Assembly: GCF_031877795.1 (NCBI RefSeq)
Contig: NC_133933.1
Location: 93,641,552-93,705,551, forward strand
Direction: 5' to 3'
Source: Strix aluco
Lineage: Eukaryota > Chordata > Aves > Strigiformes > Strigidae
DNA: 64,000 nt
Position numbers and translations under genes: made by a program. Positions 26,725 to 39,295 of the stretch are shown in pieces. Every line of letters starts with the position of its first letter. The first letter of the stretch is position 1. The notes below the pieces were generated by a model. The model made no database searches, had not been told where the DNA came from, and worked only from the letters and a program-made list of their open reading frames with translations.

Positions 26725-29700
26725 ACTAAAGCAAAGTACATTGTGAAGCAAAAATGTCAACAATTAATGCTATTCAATAATGGCCATAATTTTACTATTA
26801 GCAATACACAGAAATGAGACTCATGTTAGATCTGGATCAGTTATTATTTTAGTCTGCAGTCTTCCATATAGGCACTTAATTATATACCCAGGGATATGAA
26901 TAAGTAGCCCAGTAAAAATGGTCAGATAGGCAATCCCTGTCCACATCTTGGTCTTGATCCATGTTTGCTTCTAGAGGCTGTTCCTCTCTTTCAAGCATAA
27001 GAATTTGTAATCGCCTTTAGCCTCCCTCTCTCTTGTGGGCCCTACTGTGCTTTCTTTTTCGGGTTATCAAGCCACTTACCTTATCACAGTTCCTCCTAAA
27101 GATCATTTTCACCATTCTGCCCATTGGAAGCAGCATTTCTTGATTAAACCGTGCATGCTACATATGCAAGTGTGCATTGCATTTTGTAGTTCTAGCTTTG
27201 AATTCCCTACTTCACCACAAATTTAGCACAATATTAGCTCCCACATACGTCATTTCTAATCTGAGGCAGGGTCAGTAACTTACTCATGTCAGTCTTTGGA
27301 TCTTAAAAAAATAGCACCACTTTCCAGAGATGCAAGATACTCATAGTACCACCACTTCCAATGCAAGCACTGGCACTCAGCACTTCTAGAAAACAGGCTG
27401 TCTCATCAGATAGCTAAACAAAGACTGAAAAATCTCAATAACATTGGGCTCATTCTTCTCATAGACTGAACTCAACATGGCATCAGGAAATGTTTGCCTC
27501 TTTTTCTGAACACAAAGTAATTAATAGGTAATTGTTTTCTTCTTAGAGTGAGTACAGCAGCAGGATAAACACAGTTTGCTTTAGTTGAAGATGATGTTTA
27601 AACACCTCTTCTTGTATTTTGTATATTTTTGTATATTTTGAGCAGTCAACATTGTTCTTACCCAACTGGACAAAACTCAAGGAAAAATTAAATTTGATGC
27701 ATTTTCTTTAAGCAATATTTTAGTTTACTTACTAAAGTCAGGTCCTGCACCTTCTGTGGAAATTATGCTTTCTTGTGATAGTCTAACAGGAAACATTCCT
27801 ATCATGGTCTTGAGAATAAAATGAACTCATCTGTCTACCCAGTGTCAAATCAACACCTCTGTTTCTTATAGTCCTGATTTTCAAGAAGTTGAGGACTGCT
27901 TTTCTGGATTTCTATTCAAGTATAAGCAGCTTTGATGAAGTGAGAAAATCATCCCACAACCAGAAGATGCAAGAAAAGAAATGGGGAATGTCACATAAGC
28001 AAGCAAACAGGGCCCCATTGTGTGAACTGGATAGAACTGCTGGAGGAAGAGCAGCAGCGAGCATCAGGGTTGCACTAGGCAATGCCTATGCCAAATATTC
28101 ACCTGTATGGGGTGTGTGCAAACATAGGAGTGGCCAATTTTCCTCCTGTGCTGGAATACACATTTTTTCCAAGCAAGTCGTCATTATCAGGCTGCACAGT
28201 GAGCTAAGGAATGGGCAGGGAAACTTATATTTGTCACTGTTCGTTACAGTTCTCTGTGTCAGGACTGGAGATTACAAACAGTCTGAGTACAGTCCTGCCC
28301 CGGAAAGTCTCTCTTTTGTCTTGGAGGTAGCCTGAACCAACCATCCTGTGCAAAAGGATGCATCTCTGTCCACAGAAGTAGTAGCAACATCTACAGCTGG
28401 GCAGAAAAAAATGCCAGAGATAAAATTCTACCTCTATAGATGCTTCTGGCAAAGAAAATTATTTGTACTCTTCTGCTTCCTCTTTTATCAAATGATGTAG
28501 CTAATTTGGAGAAGTAGAAAAATTCTCCCCCTTCATGGAAAGCAGCCTACAGCCATGGTCCATATGTCTATCATGAGGGGATACATGGAACTCTCTATCA
28601 AGAAGACAGAAAGAGCCTCCTAACACTCTAGTCCATTTTCTCAAAATTTTTTAAAGAGTACATGAAAATCAGAATCCAAGCAGTCTTGTAGTGCCAGTGT
28701 CATCCATGCCATATATAGAAATGAAAATCATATCCCAGTCCTGTTGGTGGTATCTGATTATAAAGTCATAAGTCTGACCAGGTCTTTCCATGCAGCATCA
28801 CATTGGAACTTCAAATATGTTGTCTGCTATGACCCCTAATCCTTTTTCAGAGTAAAAGCTTTCTATCAAGTAATCTTACATGATCTGCTTCTAGATATAT
28901 GCACTTGACTGTATTAAAGTGTTGGTAATGATCCCAGTTTACCAAGCAATCCAAAATCAGAAGGGCTTAATCCTTCATATGGTTGTGACACAGTCAACAT
29001 TGTGCAAGACCGATTAAATGTATAATGCATGAAGTCAAGAAGAAGGAGTTGACTGACTACATCCCACCACTGAAATGGCCCTTTAGGTTGCCACTGGAGG
29101 CCAGTACAATCAAAAGTGTACTCCTGTGGGTGGACAGATTCAGTTAAAGAGCAACTTCAAGCTTGGAAGAGTAGGAAGTGAGAACATACCAAGCCATACA
29201 ACACACTACCACTTCAAAAGCATAGCTGAAGAATTTGGTCTTACATTAGCAGACTGAGCTTTATGCTCAGAGGCTTTAGCAAAATTATGATGTGCACTGA
29301 AAATACCAGAACTATTCAAAGATTAGGGATTAAGTATTACTAAGAACATAGAAAAAAATCGCTGTGATATACATATCTGCATATATAAGTTTTAGCATAC
29401 ATTCATGTACCTAATTCCCTAATCCAGCTTCTTTTCAAGTGAACAGGGGTCATATTTGGTCATAAGGTACTACAATTCATAACCTCCCTCCCCTATTAAA
29501 TATGTGCTTATCTTTTTTTGCTTAAAACTTATTCTACCCTCTGGCTTGAAAATTTTACTTCTCTTTGACATGTATCTGACATCTATTGAACCTCTGCTGA
29601 AGAAACCTGTCACTGAAATTATAACTTCAGAAATTTCTTTGCAGACTTTGACAATACTTTGCTGTCACTTTACTGTACTGCTGTGTATTTCTGAGCCTAC

Positions 29701-32700
29701 AGCAGCAGCAGATGGGGCGTGCAGTATGTGGTTGAGAGCTCGGTCCTGAAGTATGGAGGGTACCACACTACCAATGGTGAGGAAAAGGCATTATGCTGAA
29801 CCCCAGCAACCTCTTCCTTGTAGTTCAGCTTCTTTCTACAATACACCAAGTTCTTATTTGGTTAAAACCTGCTTCTAGGGTGCCAAAAAGCTCAAATAAA
29901 CAGTTCACGTCACCTGGCAGAGCTCCTGAACAGGAGGTGTGGTGTCCTTCCAGGCCTTGACTGAAGGCCTGCTGTCTTAATAGCTTTTGCCTAACACTCT
30001 CTGTCCATTAGCTCCTGCAGATACTGCACAATGTACAAAATAAAAACGTTTTGTAAATGCATATAATTTACCAAAATGTATTCAGCATGTTAAAGTTAGT
30101 ATTTAACAGCAGCCCCCCTTTTGCAGAATTGGACAATTTTCTGCCTAGATTTGCTGCCAAGAGCCGGACAAGTAGGTGAGAGACCAGCCTTAGGCTTCAG
30201 GACAGCAGCTATTCTTTACTGATTTAGCACAGCAAAGAAATGAATTTGCCTTCTCTTGATAGCCTTTTCTTTTTGGAAGAATATAGAGAAGCTTTCTCAT
30301 TTGCAGATCGTGGCTAACTGCTTCTCAGCCATAGTTTGCATCATTTGCGCTGCTTCCCCTCAATGTAAGCTACAGCATGTAAGCTAATGTTTGCACTGGC
30401 AGAGCAAACAGAAGCTGGACAAGTGGCAGTCAGTGAAGCATCTCTGGTTCTGTACACGATGGCCATAGCCAGGATACAACCACTATTTTATTAAAATACA
30501 ATTACTACAATTATACAATCATTGCACTTATTAATACAACAGCAATTCACCACTGACAGCAAAATGCCGGCACTTTGTCAGTATGAATAACAAAATAATG
30601 CATCTTTACTGAAAAAAGTTGGGTTTGCTTGGACAGAAAAATTTAATGAGCACAAAGCCAAGGTAGATTAAAAGTCTGTTGTCTGTTCCATGGATCACAA
30701 ATTCTTGTTAAATATGGCACATGGAGAAATGAAATTTGGACTTTATTTCAGGCAGCATCTTTCCCTCTTTGAGGAAATGATGCAGCTGTGACCAATGCCT
30801 TCAGAGTTACTTTGTGTTCAAAGACAGGACTGTCAATTTGTCAATGAGTAATAAATTTTAAAAGTCAGTTAGTGGTAAATTATCTGTTTCTGTATACTCC
30901 TGCAAATCTGTTTCATGCTAATGTCTGTGAAGCCTAGCATGACTTCACCTAAATTGTTTGACAGATGTTCCCCTTCCCACTATCAGCAGCTTCAATGGAA
31001 TATTAAATATTTGTATTTAAGCTGACCTGCGGACTTTCTTAAATTAATTCTCACATCTGTCTAATATCAATATAAAGTTGCTATTTCAACACTGAATATA
31101 TTAGAATACACATTACCTGTAGAAGCAGCAAGTTAGGTAGCTTTTGGTAGACAGACTTGTTCAAATAAATCTGTAGAATAAGATTAGTACTCAGTATAAA
31201 AGAAAAGGTAAAAAAAGAAAATTAAGCCTAACTTGAGTCCGTTATGTAGATATGCAATACACTTCATAACTCCAGACTTTTGCATTGGTGGCTCTACTAA
31301 AATTATAAAATTAATGACCAAAATCAATACCAAATAGTGAGGAATTTCATGGGTACTGACTTTCATGATTACAGGACTTTTGTCCCACTTCTGATTTGTG
31401 TGTCACCTGTCCCACTTCTGGTCTATTAACCTTGGCATTATTGCTAGACCCAATCCAAAAGCTACTCTAGTAAAGTTATCCTTGTGATGTGGATGGCTGG
31501 GGTCCACTAATGCATTGGACAACAGAGGTCTCTAAGATTATACAGATTTTAAGGTTGTCCTTGTAGGAACAGGCATGCTGGATGAGGGGAAGGAACATAG
31601 CTGGTTGCTCTGTACAGAACAGCACAACATGTGCCAATTACCACCTTTCTATAATCATCAACTCTGCAATATACCAATCGGTCCATATTCTGCAGAACAT
31701 GACCTTGGTTTGACATGGACTAGTGACCAGTAAAAGAGACTGTTAGATAGTCTTTGTATAACTTTCTCTCTCATTAATTCTCTCCCTTATCTAAATTATC
31801 TTTTTAATTTTTGAAGCTCTTCAAATACAAAAAAAAATGCATTTCCTATGGGAAGTAGAGTATGTACCCACACGTCCTAGCCTGTACCCTTACCACTATG
31901 TATTGTTATTCTCTTAGATTCAGTAATTCAAGTGGTTCCCCAAAATTTAATGAATAGTCTACTTGCAATGTACGAGTACATTCAGGCCACCTCCTTCTCA
32001 GGCTATCATTCTGACTGGAAAATTGACAGAGTACTTTAATTTCTCATTGGTGTTTTTTATCACAGTAACCAAAGGAACTTCTGGAACAGCTGCTATTAAG
32101 GAGGGTGAGTACTGAGGCTGAATGAATTGTTGTGGATAGAAGCCGCATAAGACCAAGCAATGAGGTTTTGTTTAACAGCAGAAACATAGGAACTCCTGGA
32201 TATTTCATAATTTGGGCATCTACTGGTGTTTTGCAACTTCTGCTGCAGGTGCCATAGAGAGAGAATACTGCTACCTGTCTGACCCCATCAACCTGATACA
32301 AAGTCGGGAGGATGCTCCTGCTTTGAAAAGTCCTTTTCTCCCCCTTCCCAGAGCTAAACAGATCTGTTCAGGACTGCTGCTATCACTATGGTTACAGCCA
32401 GCCTCTCCAGGAGCTCTGTTTGTACCACTGGCCCTAAGAGCAAGAAGGAGAAGCAAAGCAACAGTGCTGGGCCTGATGCTGGCTCAGGCATAAACAGGAT
32501 GGGGGTCTGAACCTCTGTGTGGGCTGTGAAGGCAGGAGGAAAGGGCATCGAAGCTGGCTGAAGAACTGGAAGGCCTGAGAGGAAAAACTGAAAAACAAAC
32601 AAAAAAAGCAGAAATATGGTGAGAAAACCCTAAATTAAAGTGCATAAAACAGAGTCCTACATGCTTTACATCCACTGAGACACTGGCATCTCTGGTGCAG

Positions 32701-35570
32701 AATTCAGGTTTGAGGTGTGATGAATCAGCCTCTAGACATGCCTCCTTCCCTCCACGTGGGTGCCTGAATGTGAGATTAACACAGACCGACTCTTTTTTCT
32801 CAATTCAAATTCAGTTAAGAATTATCTTTGAGCATTTGTCTCAAAATGTCTGCTCTGCTTGTCATTAATATATCTTCTCTCCTTTAGGGTCTTCATTATG
32901 AAGTTGAAAGCACAGTTACAAACAGTCAAGAAAAAAACCCCACAAATCTGGGTTATTCTTAATGACAAAAAACCTTTCCAGATGCTTACATGGCCCTCAT
33001 CTAGACCTCCTGGTGCATCCCACCAGTCAAGCTGTGAACCTGGGTTTCGCAGAGCCAGCACACCAGGTGACTTCTCAGGACTGAGTCTAAAACTACCTTG
33101 CAAAATGGTAACCCCAAGCCCCTATCTATTTAGGCCTGGGCAGCTCCATCCACAGTCTCTCCTTATTCAAGAAGGTTCCTATTTCCTGTGTGGCTTTTAT
33201 TAAAAACCCAAACTCCTGTTTTGTGGGATTGTGTGGGAATTTGGATTATTTTTTGGGGGGTTGGTGGCTGTTTTTAAATCCAAAAGCTATACAGCTTCAG
33301 TAGATCAGATCCCTTTACTCTGAATTTTAAGACTACTGATGTCATCTTCTTTTCTCACCCTCTTAAAGCACTTCAGGTTTTCAGAAAGATCAGCGTGCAT
33401 CAAAAATTCAGACGACATGCTTCTTGAGAATGAGGTTTGTCTGAAATACCTCTTGAATCTCTCAGGGTCAAGTGATCCTGGTTTCGCTCAACAAAATCTT
33501 AGTATGGGGCAGTTAATGGAAGTCCATCCACAGACTTTAAGAAGAAATAGAGTCCCATGTAGGGCAGTACTGACCAAACATGATACAGATCTAAATAAGA
33601 CAAATTTTCATATTGGTTTTTATTCATGACACTGGTTATTTGTTGCTGAATATGCAAGTAATGGCAGATAAAATAACATCTTAAAAATGCTTCTGTAATT
33701 GCAATCTTGCAATTTGTTCCTTTGCATACTCCAGATCATGACTTGTCCACCTGCTGGCTTATAACCAAAATGGTCTTTATTTTTTGCATTTAAATTCAGT
33801 TTGTAAAACATAAATTTTAAGGCAATAGTACAAAGTATCTGACTTATCTTTTGCTGAAATATTTGACAATATGGAGATATAAAATGAGCTATTAACAATC
33901 ATAGTTTTTGGCGACTCAGCCAGGAATCTCAGTGACAGAAACTGCTGGTAACAGTATGGATTAGTTCAGAAGGTATACAGACCTTCACACTGAAGATGTA
34001 CACTAGATATTAATAAAAAGTTGCATCACTAATTGAATACTTTGCCTAGCATAAAGTTGAAAACTGTCTTGCTTGCAGCAAGTAAAGCTACTCTAAATTT
34101 CTGCTGGGTGGAATCAGCAAACCCCAAACCAGTTTGTGTAATTTTTTTTCTTGTTAAAAAGAAGCCGTCTGTCTTTTCGAAAGTCAAGCCATTCTAAACT
34201 CCTGACAAGAAGAGTTCAGAGTCACTCTTAATGTCAGTAATGGAACATGAAGTATCTGTAGATTCCAACTGTTTCTTTCCTTTGAAATCAATTGGCACTA
34301 TGACCCCAATAACTGACCGTGAAGTACAGAGGAAAAACTGTGTGCCTCTGCTAAGACATGCTTCCAGCTCCCCCCCATAGCACCCCATTAAAGATGAATT
34401 TCTAGGAATGGAAGTTAACATTTCTATGGTAAATGAAACACATTTTCTAAATATTACTAAAATGTGTCTGTACTTGAACAGTAGACTATAGTAACGCTAA
34501 AGAACACATTGTTATATTATCTTTCTCTGCAGCTCCAGCATTCATTCATTTGCTACTCATTACTGAGTAGAGCTGAGAAGCACAGACATGTTCTTACTAT
34601 CAGAATATGAGAGTCTCACTTACGGGAACATTCAGAGTTTGCAGACTTTTAACGCTTATTGCTAGCCATTAGCAACATATGCTTTACATCTTTTTTGAAA
34701 TGAAATCCCTCTCCATATTCAAACACTGCATTTGAGAAAACATTTGAATCTTGAAATCCAAACGACTCTTATCTGGTCTGAAAAATGAAGGTTTAACCAA
34801 TATCAAAAGCCTGAAAATTCGAACACATTTCTTCAATGGACACAAGCACCTTTTGAACAATTATTTTGGAAGAGATTTTCCATAGAAACAGTAACTTGAA
34901 CTTTTGAACATTGTTTCAACAGGATTCCCAAGCTTTCAGACTACCTAGGACTTCAAAATCTCTTGGTTATTAGGAAAAAAAAAAAAAAAAGGTAGTAAAA
35001 AAGCTGCTGTTTCATACTGTCACAGACCACAATCCCTTGTCAGTGTTCTGCTCCTAGGATAATAAAGGAAAGTGGTGCTGTATGTCTTTGTATTCAACAC
35101 AACGCAATTATCACTTCATATGCACAAATCTTCAACACCGACTGTACGTACTGTTTTCTTCAGCTAATTAATAACGCGCACTTGCATCATCTGAAATTTG
35201 TTCCAATGGCACCTCGAAGTAATTGCTACCGGTACCATTTCATTTGGACTCCACCCACTTAAGCCACTTTACTCCAAAAGTAAGTTCAGCCAATTGCTGG
35301 TGATACATGTACGCCGCATTTCTCAGTACTCCACAGATCACTCCGTTAGGCTTCAGTTACACAATAAAATTGTGGCAATATATCCTCCCCAGCGCAGCGC
35401 TCGGTTGTAACCAAGACCTTTAGGATATCTTAGGTAACAGAAAGAAAACCCTTCTGGGGACGTATTTCGGATATCTTTGGTAATAACAACATCATCAGAA
35501 AAAGATTCTGGAGAAATCCAGTGTACGTGCAGTTTTGGGATCCCTCAGGGCATCATTTTAAGCGTTAACG
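26725..35570. other. Proximal upstream DNA, no gene seen
   Basis: No coding exon is supportable. The longest open frame (27889-28335, 148 codons, + strand) shows no recognisable domain and lacks a strong promoter or donor, so I do not call it. A poly(A) run lies at about 34976-34990. The last few hundred bases before the CpG island (from about 35090) gain isolated CpGs (for example ACGCGCAC near 35175) and may belong to the distal promoter of SNAP91. Confidence 0.5.
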
Positions 35571-36118
35571 GCAGGACCACGCTGCAGGCAGAGGAAGCAT
35601 CAGTGGCTCCGGCTCCCCCCCAACCTCCGGGCCCCGCGGATGCCCACCGGGCTCCCCCAGACGGCACCCGCGTGGGGACACCCCCGGCCGGCCGGCCGCC
35701 CTCTCCGGGAAGCGGGAGGCGAGGGCGGGGAGGGGGGACACGCGCCGCCGCGCCCCGGGCGGGCGGTGGGGCGCGGCGTCCCCTTTAAGAGGCGCGGCGG
35801 GGCCGGGGGTGGGGGGTGTCTCTCCCCCGCGGTACCGGGTGGCCCGGCCAGACCCGGCCGCGCCGCGCCGAGCCGAGCGGGATCACCTGACTGCGCCGGG
35901 CCACCGACCTGCGGCGGTAACGGCAGCGCCGCGCCGTCCCGCCCTCTGCACCGGGGTAGGGGGCGGCGCTGCTGCGGCATAGCGCGGGGATGAGGCTGCG
36001 GGAGGATTAAGCCGCCGGCTGGAAATAGCAGCGGCGGCTCCCGGGCGTGGACGCCCAGCGCATCCCGGCGGCGGCGGCGGCGGGAGGGAGGGGGCAGCCC
36101 GCCCCGCACCTGGGGCTA

Positions 36119-36157
36119 CCGGGGCCGGGGGGAGGGAGGGGGGGAGGGAGGGGGGGG
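36119..36157 (+). other. G-quadruplex-prone G-tract cluster in promoter
   Basis: The + strand carries repeated runs of three or more G separated by one or two bases, starting at GGGGCCGGGG (36121) and continuing through GGAGGGAGG-type units to about 36157. More than four G-tracts with loops of one or two bases fit the strongest class of predicted G-quadruplex. It lies in the CpG island about 0.9 kb before the SNAP91 ATG. Similar but less regular runs occur at about 36431-36472 and, on the opposite strand, as C runs at 36924-36948. Confidence 0.75.
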
Positions 36158-36971
36158 CTGCTGCCGCGCCGCGGGGCGCCTCGCCAGCGGGCAGCGCGGC
36201 GGGCCAGGCCGGAGAGCGGTCGCGGCGGGAGGCGGCGGTGCCCTCCCCGGAGCGGCGGCGGCCGGAGGACGGGAGGGAAGGACGCACTGACAGGTCGGGC
36301 GCTGGCGCTCGCTTCATCCTCGTCTCCCCACCCCACCCCCCCCGCTCCGCTCCGCCGCGCTGCCTGGGGCTGCTGCATGGCGCTGGGCGCCGCCGCATCC
36401 AGCGGCGCCCCGTTTCCCCCGTTTCCTGGCGCGGGGGGGTGGGTGGGGGGTCCCCATCGGGGCCGGGGGGTGGCGGTGGCGGGAGGCACCGGGAGGGCAT
36501 AACATGGCGCAACGGTGCCATAATCTCCCATCGGGGAGGCGGCGGGGCGGGCGCTGCGGCGGGGCCGGGGCGCGGCGGCGGCTCCTCCGCGGGCCGGCTC
36601 AGGGGGCGGGCGCTGCCGGGGCAGGTGGGGGGGGAGTGGGGGTCCTTCCACCCCCCCCACTCCCCCGGGGGGGTCGTACGTTATTTGTGTGCAGCCTCCT
36701 TCTGCTACCATCATTATTTCCCCTTCATCCTTTCCTTCATCCTCGCCTAAAATACCCTTTATTTTTGCCCCGGGCGGCTTCTAGTGAAGCGAAGGCTTAC
36801 ACAACGGGGCGGGGGGGCTGCGCCTCGGGAGGGGCCGGGCTGCCTGAAGGAGCATTGTGCGTGTGGCGCGGGTGTGTGTCTGTGTCCGTGCGTGTCTCTG
36901 CCGTGACCGTGTCGTTCGTGTTGTTCCCCCCCCGCCCCCCCCCCTCCCCGGCGATAAACCCGGAATCTCCC

Positions 36972-37001
36972 CTTCCCCTCCCGTGTTTTCCGCCTCTGCA
37001 G
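36972..37001 (+). other. SNAP91: Candidate splice acceptor before first coding exon
   Basis: A pyrimidine-rich stretch ending CGCCTCTGCAG at 37001 has the shape of a strong 3' splice site. If used, the exon bearing the ATG would begin at 37002, leave 36 bases of 5' UTR before the start codon, and be joined to a separate non-coding exon inside the CpG island. I could not identify the matching donor with confidence; GGGGCAGGTGGGG near 36620 is one weak candidate. The alternative is an unspliced, longer 5' UTR. Confidence 0.45.
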
Positions 37002-37037
37002 AGCAGGCAGCAGCAGGAGCAGGCACGCCAGCCGAAG

Positions 37038-37167
37038 ATGTCGGGTCAGACGCTGACAGATCGCATCGCAGCTGCTCAGTACAGCGTTACGGGATCAGCC
37101 GTAGCCAGAGCCGTCTGCAAAGCCACCACGCATGAAGTGATGGGGCCCAAGAAGAAGCACCTGGACT
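37038..37167 (+). CDS. SNAP91: SNAP91 coding exon 1 (residues 1-43 plus one base)
   Basis: Encodes the AP180 N-terminus, [10 protein letters not shown] through GPKKKHLD, followed by the first base of Tyr44. It holds the whole PI(4,5)P2-binding signature of ANTH domains, K-x9-K-x-K-H, as Lys28, Lys38, Lys40 and His41, which docks the protein on the inner plasma membrane. The start is chosen because the family's proteins begin MSGQ; the context GAAGATGT has A at -3, which is adequate. The frame stays open upstream to an ATG at 36504 in a stronger context (AACATGG), but the extra 178 codons are GC-island sequence without resemblance to the family, and a splice acceptor at 37001 would exclude them. 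The donor is GTGAGC at 37168. Phase 1 matches exon 2. Confidence 0.97.
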
Positions 37168-38638
37168 GTGAGCACCCCTTTTTGTTTCCCCCGTGAAGCC
37201 CCGGGGCTGAGGAGGCTGCCCACGGGGCTCCTTGGCGTGCCCTGGAGCCGTCTGGCTGTCGCGCTTGCTGTAATCCAGCTTGCAAACCGTAAGGGTTCTG
37301 AGAAATCTCCGGGAGAGGATGAGTTATTATTGCATTTCTTCTCTTATTGCATAATACTGCTCTTTCGGCCATTTTTTTTTGTTTGTTTTTTCCTTATGAC
37401 CTCTTGCCTTTTATCCAGGAAGGCAGTGCAAAGCCTGCCTTGTGGAGTAGGGGCTTGGAAAAAGGAGAGGGAATTGGACACAGGGTAAAATGGACACACG
37501 CTCGTCACTGCCTGCTTTGGGCAGGATTAAGCTAGGCAGGGACATAAATGCTACGCCAGGAGCTGGCCAAGCACCGGTAGGAGTGTGACCATCGCCACAG
37601 CAGACCTCTGGAGAAGTTTAGATGGTGGTGTGCGTAAATGGCTAGGCGCTTGGATAACGCTACGCTCTAGGTTGGGACAGCCTTTGGAGAGTCTAAGGGC
37701 TGTTGCTGAAGTCCCAAATATCTGACAGCAACTTCATGAGCTGTCCAATAGTTTGCATCATGTTTTATTGAAGATGGCTGGTGGCTTTGGCTCATACATT
37801 TATGATCTATTCTGGACTGGCTTTATCTAGTTAATGCATGAAACAAGGTTGAAGTCAAAATGTTTCTTAGAAAACAATGAGCTAGTGATGTTTTGTCTTG
37901 ACAGTTTTATTTCTTTTCAACCCACTCAACTGTCAGTCCCTGCTTGGAGACACCAAGGAGTAGCGTGGTGAAAGAACTTAATTGTATGATGTTAATAGGC
38001 CTTGTTTACCAGTAGTAACTCTGTCCAGCATTGAACTCATAGATCAACAGCAGGTTTTAATCTCTAAAATTAAGTGTTTTTCCCATTCTTTTTTGGACAT
38101 GGTAAGAAATACTTTCAAATAAAGATCAGCAGGTTTTATACCGAGCAGTCTCTTGGCTGCTGGCCATTACTAAGTAATACTGGTGCAGGTGCATGTAAGT
38201 ACAATTCTGATGATGCTGTATTTCTTAAAAAGAGGTAGTATTACTTCTGGAAAATAATTCCAGATTTCTGTTCTAATGACTTTGTAGCTAACACTTGAAG
38301 TGGCAAACAGCATGCCGATCTTCCAGTATATCTACTCTTGTATATATGTCTAAGAGATGCTGATGTAAGGAGCATTGTTTGAAGACTCACTTGAGTCTAA
38401 ACCATTGTTTAAATAGATCAGTGTTCTTGATATCATGTATTCTCACTTGTTTTCTTGTATATTTTAAAAAAATCTATTGATGTTTCCTCTGTTGCTGTTT
38501 GGTAGCTGTTTGCACTTCTTAATCTGTAGGTTGTGTCTAGACTGTCCTACTGTATCTGTTACTAGAAGCTTTAGCTTAAAAAAAAAAAAGCATAGCTCAT
38601 GTATTTAAAAGCCTGCTGTGTCTCTGTGTGTGTATTTA

Positions 38639-38694
38639 TATATATATATACACAGACACATATATGTATATATGTGTCTGTGTATATATATATA
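38639..38694. repeat. AT-rich perfect palindrome, 27-bp arms
   Basis: Bases 38639-38665 and 38668-38694 are exact reverse complements, with only the two bases GT (38666-38667) at the centre. The arms are TA repeats flanking a CACAGACACA / TGTGTCTGTG core, so this is more than a simple TA microsatellite. It could extrude as a cruciform in DNA or fold as a 27-bp hairpin in the intron 1 transcript. It sits 1.5 kb inside intron 1. Dinucleotide expansion within both arms may have helped build it. Confidence 0.97.
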
Positions 38695-39283
38695 CATAAA
38701 AATAAAAGTACTATCTGGAATAGGCAGGATGAAAGTGAGGTAGAAATAATTTACCAGTGCTATATTAAGGTCTGGAAAGGGACTGTGTTTGGGTATTGGT
38801 GCTAATATTACTTCAGAAAACGAGCCTAGGGGAAACAGAAGCCGGTAGCATTCTGTGCGGTTTCATACCCACCTGCATTTAAGACACACAAGAGGAAGAC
38901 AAATGACCATTTCCTGGGAAGATATATCCCTGTTCATTTTTCCTTCTATTTTCCAAGCTGTATATAACAGTTGAGAGTTTAACTATCTGGTATCACCAAA
39001 GACAGAATCTTGTCAGTGGGAGATATGCACATTCAAAATTGTGGGCTATAAATGAAGATCAAGTTTATGTTTTAAAAGAAAATATTCTCAGGCTCTTAAA
39101 TGCAAGGCATCTCCTCATAACTATGAATTGATAGGCAATTCCTTGAACTCTTGATGTGTATCTTGTGAACAAGTGTTAAAATGGCTTTATGTATTGTAAT
39201 AAGAGGGGAAATTACAAGTTGATCCTCTGAAAGAGCGATGCCCCTATGCATGCAGGAGGTACTGCTAGGTGGAGGTAGATCTG

Positions 39284-39295
39284 AGCCACGTGGCT
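39284..39295. promoter_or_regulatory. Palindromic E-box (CACGTG) site
   Basis: AGCCACGTGGCT is a perfect 12-base palindrome centred on CACGTG (39287-39292), the binding core for bHLH-zip factors such as USF and MYC/MAX. It is 2.1 kb inside intron 1. Motifs this short arise by chance, so occupancy is unknown. Confidence 0.4.

Larger units (their letters stand above)
35580..37260 (+). promoter_or_regulatory. SNAP91: SNAP91 CpG-island promoter region
   Basis: Composition changes abruptly near 35580 from AT-leaning to very GC- and CpG-rich DNA, and falls back after about 37260, just past the first coding exon. Sp1-type GC boxes are visible at 35723-35730, 35959-35966, 36543-36551 and 36603-36610. 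There is no convincing TATA box at a sensible place, as usual for CpG-island promoters. I looked for an RE1/NRSF element, which would fit a neuronal gene, and did not find a convincing one. The transcription start cannot be fixed from sequence. Long open frames on both strands here are a by-product of the GC richness (few stop codons), not genes. Confidence 0.85.

Noticed and set aside
27889..28335. 148-codon open frame upstream of SNAP91
   Set aside because: No recognisable motif, no supporting promoter or splice context, and its length is not exceptional for 64 kb read in six frames.
35600..36750. Long open frames (150-235 codons) on both strands of the CpG island
   Set aside because: They overlap in several frames on both strands, consist of Gly/Arg/Pro/Ala-rich sequence and show no domain. 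Low stop-codon frequency in very GC-rich DNA explains them.
1..37000. Upstream neighbour gene (RIPPLY2 expected from human gene order)
   Set aside because: No exon encoding its characteristic short motifs was seen; the intergenic gap probably exceeds this window.
37038..37167. PICALM as the gene identity
   Set aside because: The first impression of the ANTH sequence fits PICALM broadly, but the residue choices in exons 1, 2, 4, 5 and 6 match AP180 (SNAP91) at the positions where the paralogues differ.
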